Source: Phanerodontia chrysosporium
Lineage: Eukaryota; Basidiomycota; Agaricomycetes; Polyporales; Phanerochaetaceae
DNA length: 43,342 nucleotides
NCBI GenBank assembly: GCA_001910725.1
Contig: MJGA01000085.1
Location: forward strand, 1-43,342
Direction: 5' to 3'
In this document: piece by piece, positions 41,098 to 43,342 of the stretch
How the letters are laid out: each line of letters opens with the position of its first letter
Numbering within the stretch: position 1 is the stretch's first letter
Notes under the pieces: generated by a model
Database searches by the model: none
What the model was told of the DNA's origin: nothing
What the model saw: only the letters and a program-made list of their open reading frames with translations
Made by a program: the position numbers and the translations under genes

Positions 41098-43342
41098 ATG
41101 AGCAGAGACACTGCGCTGCACAACGCCGAGGTCGGCACGCTCTCCTCCGCGACCCGCGAGGACGCGGACGAGGCCGAGCTTGCGCGCATGGGGTACAAGC
41201 AGGAGCTCAAGTAAGTCAGCGCAGTCGCTTGTAGTATGTGACCTCAATTGTGCTCAGAACGGGTAACCTACAGACGTGACTTGGGTCTCCTGCAGGTGCG
41301 CATATACCCGCTTCGTCTCGCTGCAGCTTACTGAGTAGCAATTGTTCAGAACTTCGGTGTCTCGTTCTCCATCATCAGTGTTATCACTGGTGTGCCATCA
41401 CTGTTTGCGTACGGCTTGGTACGTGCTGCAGCACTGCATCCTCGGCTCCGTGAGCTCATTCTTTATAGAACACTGGAGGGCCGGTCGTGATGGTGTGGGG
41501 GTTTGTCGTGGTCTGTACGTATGCCTCAATGCCGCTCTGTTCTTCCCTGCTCATTCACGTCCTCATATGCAGCATGCTTCACCATGCTTGTTGGTCTCGC
41601 TATGGCAGAAGTGTGTAGCGCACACCCGACGAGTGGTGGCCCATACTTCTGGGCAGCCATGCTTTCCAGGCCTCGAGATGCTGCTTTCGCGTCGTGGGTG
41701 TGCGGGTGGTTCAACCTGCTAGGGCAGGTCGCGGTCACTACCGGAATCAGGTACGGAATGCTGTATAAATCCTTTTCTGCAGGGCCTCACGACGATTATA
41801 GTTACGCCGTTGCGAATTTTATATCCACTGCCTGCACATTCAATACCGATTTCGTACCATCTGCGAAGACCACCATCGGAATCTACGCCGGAGTATTGAT
41901 CCTGCAAGGTGTGTTCACCCAAAATATTCCGCCTTGGATCGTCAACGCTGACAGCTCGGCAGGATTGATTAACACTTTTGGTGTGCATTTGCTACGCCAG
42001 ATGAACAACGTGTCTATCTGGTGGCATGCAGTCGGCACGACAGTGCTGGTTATCGCGATCTTGGCAAAGGCTCCTACACACCAGAGCGCGAAGTTCGTAT
42101 TCACGCAGTTTTATCGATAACACAGGCGTGGACGGTGTCGGCTGGAGCCAACGCGCGAGCGCTGCATATCTCGTCGTGGTATGTCCATTCTGCGGTCTGT
42201 GCAGTGATGGAAACGTGCCAACGTATCTTATACACTAGTCGGAATTCTATTCTCGCAATATACACTTACAGGTGAGCCCCGCCAACTCTCTGTCCCGTGC
42301 GCCGTCTGGTGACGACATTCAGGCTTCGATGCTAGCGCACATGTGAGGCATTTCAGCTGTTATGACGAGTTTAAACTATAGCGTTTCTTTCTAGATGACC
42401 GAAGAGACGCACAACGCCGCGATGGCAGGACCCATCGGGATTATCATGGCCATCGGCGTGTCAGCGGTGCTGGGTTGGTACCTCATCCTGGGTCTGCTGT
42501 TTTCTATCCAGGACCTGGATACCACGATCGCATCACCTACGGGCAGCCCGTTGCCCAGATATTGCTCGACACCGTCGGTGAGAAAGGCGCAAGTGTTCTC
42601 ATGGTCAGTCTTCTAGCACTCAAGGGTTAGAACCTCGGCCAATATGGGACGCATTTCTAGGTCATCATTATTGGCGCAATGTTCTTCTGTGGCACCTTTT
42701 CCATCACGTCGAATAGCCGGATGATGTACGCCTTCGCTCGCGACGGTGGATCCCAGGGCACAGGTTCTTCCACAAGGTCGACACGAAGCGCAAGTCGCCT
42801 GTGCGGACAGGTCCGTTTCATGTCTTTCATACACTGTTCAGTGAGCGACACCCCTACAGTCTGGCTGGCCTGCACGCTCAGCTTCTGCCTCGGCCTCCCA
42901 GTCTCGGGAGCGCAGTCGCCTTCTCGGCCGCAACCTCTATCGCAACCATTGGTCTGTACATCTCGTAGGCATCCCGATTGCGCTGCGCGTTATATACCGC
43001 GACCGCTTCGTGCGCGGCCCATTCCACCTCGGCCGTTCTCTTACCCCGTTGCGTCGTCGCGGTGCTCTGGATCGGCTTCATCTCTATCGCGTTCATCCTC
43101 CCGACCGCAAACCCCGTCGACTCGCAGACGCTCAACTACACGATCGTTGCGGTCGGCATCATTCTGACGTACTGCCTCGGCTTCTGGGTCGTCAGTGCGC
43201 GGAAGTGGTTCACGGGACCGATCAAGCAGATGGAAGGCGAGTAGCTGCCGAAATTGCATGTGTCGAGGTGCTGACGGGCGTGCAACAGCGGAGCGCATGG
43301 GAATCGATGTCACAAATCCTGCAGAGATGGAGAAGCTGGACA
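41098..43342 (+). pseudogene. Amino-acid/GABA-type permease (APC family), frame broken, runs off window
   Basis: Start ATG in CCGCCATGA at 41098. Exons: 41098-41210, 41274-41295, 41350-41418, 41469-41514, 41573-41750, 41802-41908, 41963-42182, 42239-42271, 42323-42342, 42395-42603, 42661-42810, 42860-~43244 and 43289-43342+. The N-terminal half is intact and shows APC-family permease motifs: G-Y-K-Q-E-L-K-R, N-F-G-V-S-F-S-I-I-S-V, P-T-S-G-G-P-Y-F-W and A-P-T-H-Q-S-A-K-F-V-F. Later come G-F-D-A-S-A-H and T-E-E-T-H-N-A-A. The closest relatives I know transport GABA, choline or amino acids across the plasma membrane. From about 42109 onward the reading frame must change about seven times by single bases, with conserved protein continuing after each. 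Either this is a young pseudogene or the sequence has local indel errors. Confidence 0.8.

Overview
The window reads as nuclear DNA of a filamentous basidiomycete, most likely an Agaricomycete. The evidence is a set of dense protein genes cut by many introns of about 46-65 bp (GT...AG, occasional GC...AG). The families also fit: an ABCC transporter with about 40 exons, F-box-like proteins with the basidiomycete pattern, an IVY1-like protein, a sedolisin peptidase, Cys-rich GPI-type proteins and a chromovirus-type Ty3/Gypsy element. The species cannot be named from the sequence alone. All gene models were built by hand from reading frame, splice sites and remembered family motifs; no search was run.

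Layout. (1) 1-4.3 kb, repeats: two head-to-tail copies of an ~808 bp unit run straight into a 5'-truncated, frameshifted Ty3/Gypsy pol (RNase H end, integrase, chromodomain) followed by its polypurine tract and 3' LTR. (2) 4.3-5.2 kb: a cluster of small inverted repeats butting into a fragment of an F-box-like gene, then an intron-containing tRNA-Tyr(GTA). (3) 5.6-12.2 kb, plus strand: an intact ABCC-type transporter of 39 exons and 1501 aa, with 13-, 15- and 13-nt microexons and one GC-AG intron. (4) 12.6-17.3 kb, minus strand: an intact F-box protein, a senescence-domain-like protein with an internal duplication and one frameshift, and a secreted Cys-rich GPI-type protein. (5) 20.1-23.5 kb, plus: a 1077-aa membrane protein of unknown function. 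(6) 25.0-35.2 kb, a housekeeping block: DIB1 (U5 snRNP, minus), a small DUF6914-like gene (plus), SUMO (minus), MTO1 (minus), an IVY1-like protein (plus) and a DUF2470 membrane protein (minus). (7) 36.3-40.3 kb: a secreted S53 tripeptidyl peptidase (plus), a second Cys-rich GPI-type protein (minus) and tRNA-Ile(AAT). (8) 41.1 kb to the end: an amino-acid/GABA-type permease whose 3' half carries about seven single-base frame breaks and which runs off the window.

There is no single biosynthetic or defence cluster. The housekeeping genes serve separate basic processes: splicing, sumoylation and mitochondrial tRNA wobble modification. The transporter, peptidase, permease and GPI proteins act at the cell surface or outside it. 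The most novel observation is that the two Cys-rich GPI-type genes, 22 kb apart, share one eight-cysteine framework and four intron positions and phases, so they look like members of one secreted family that I do not recognise.
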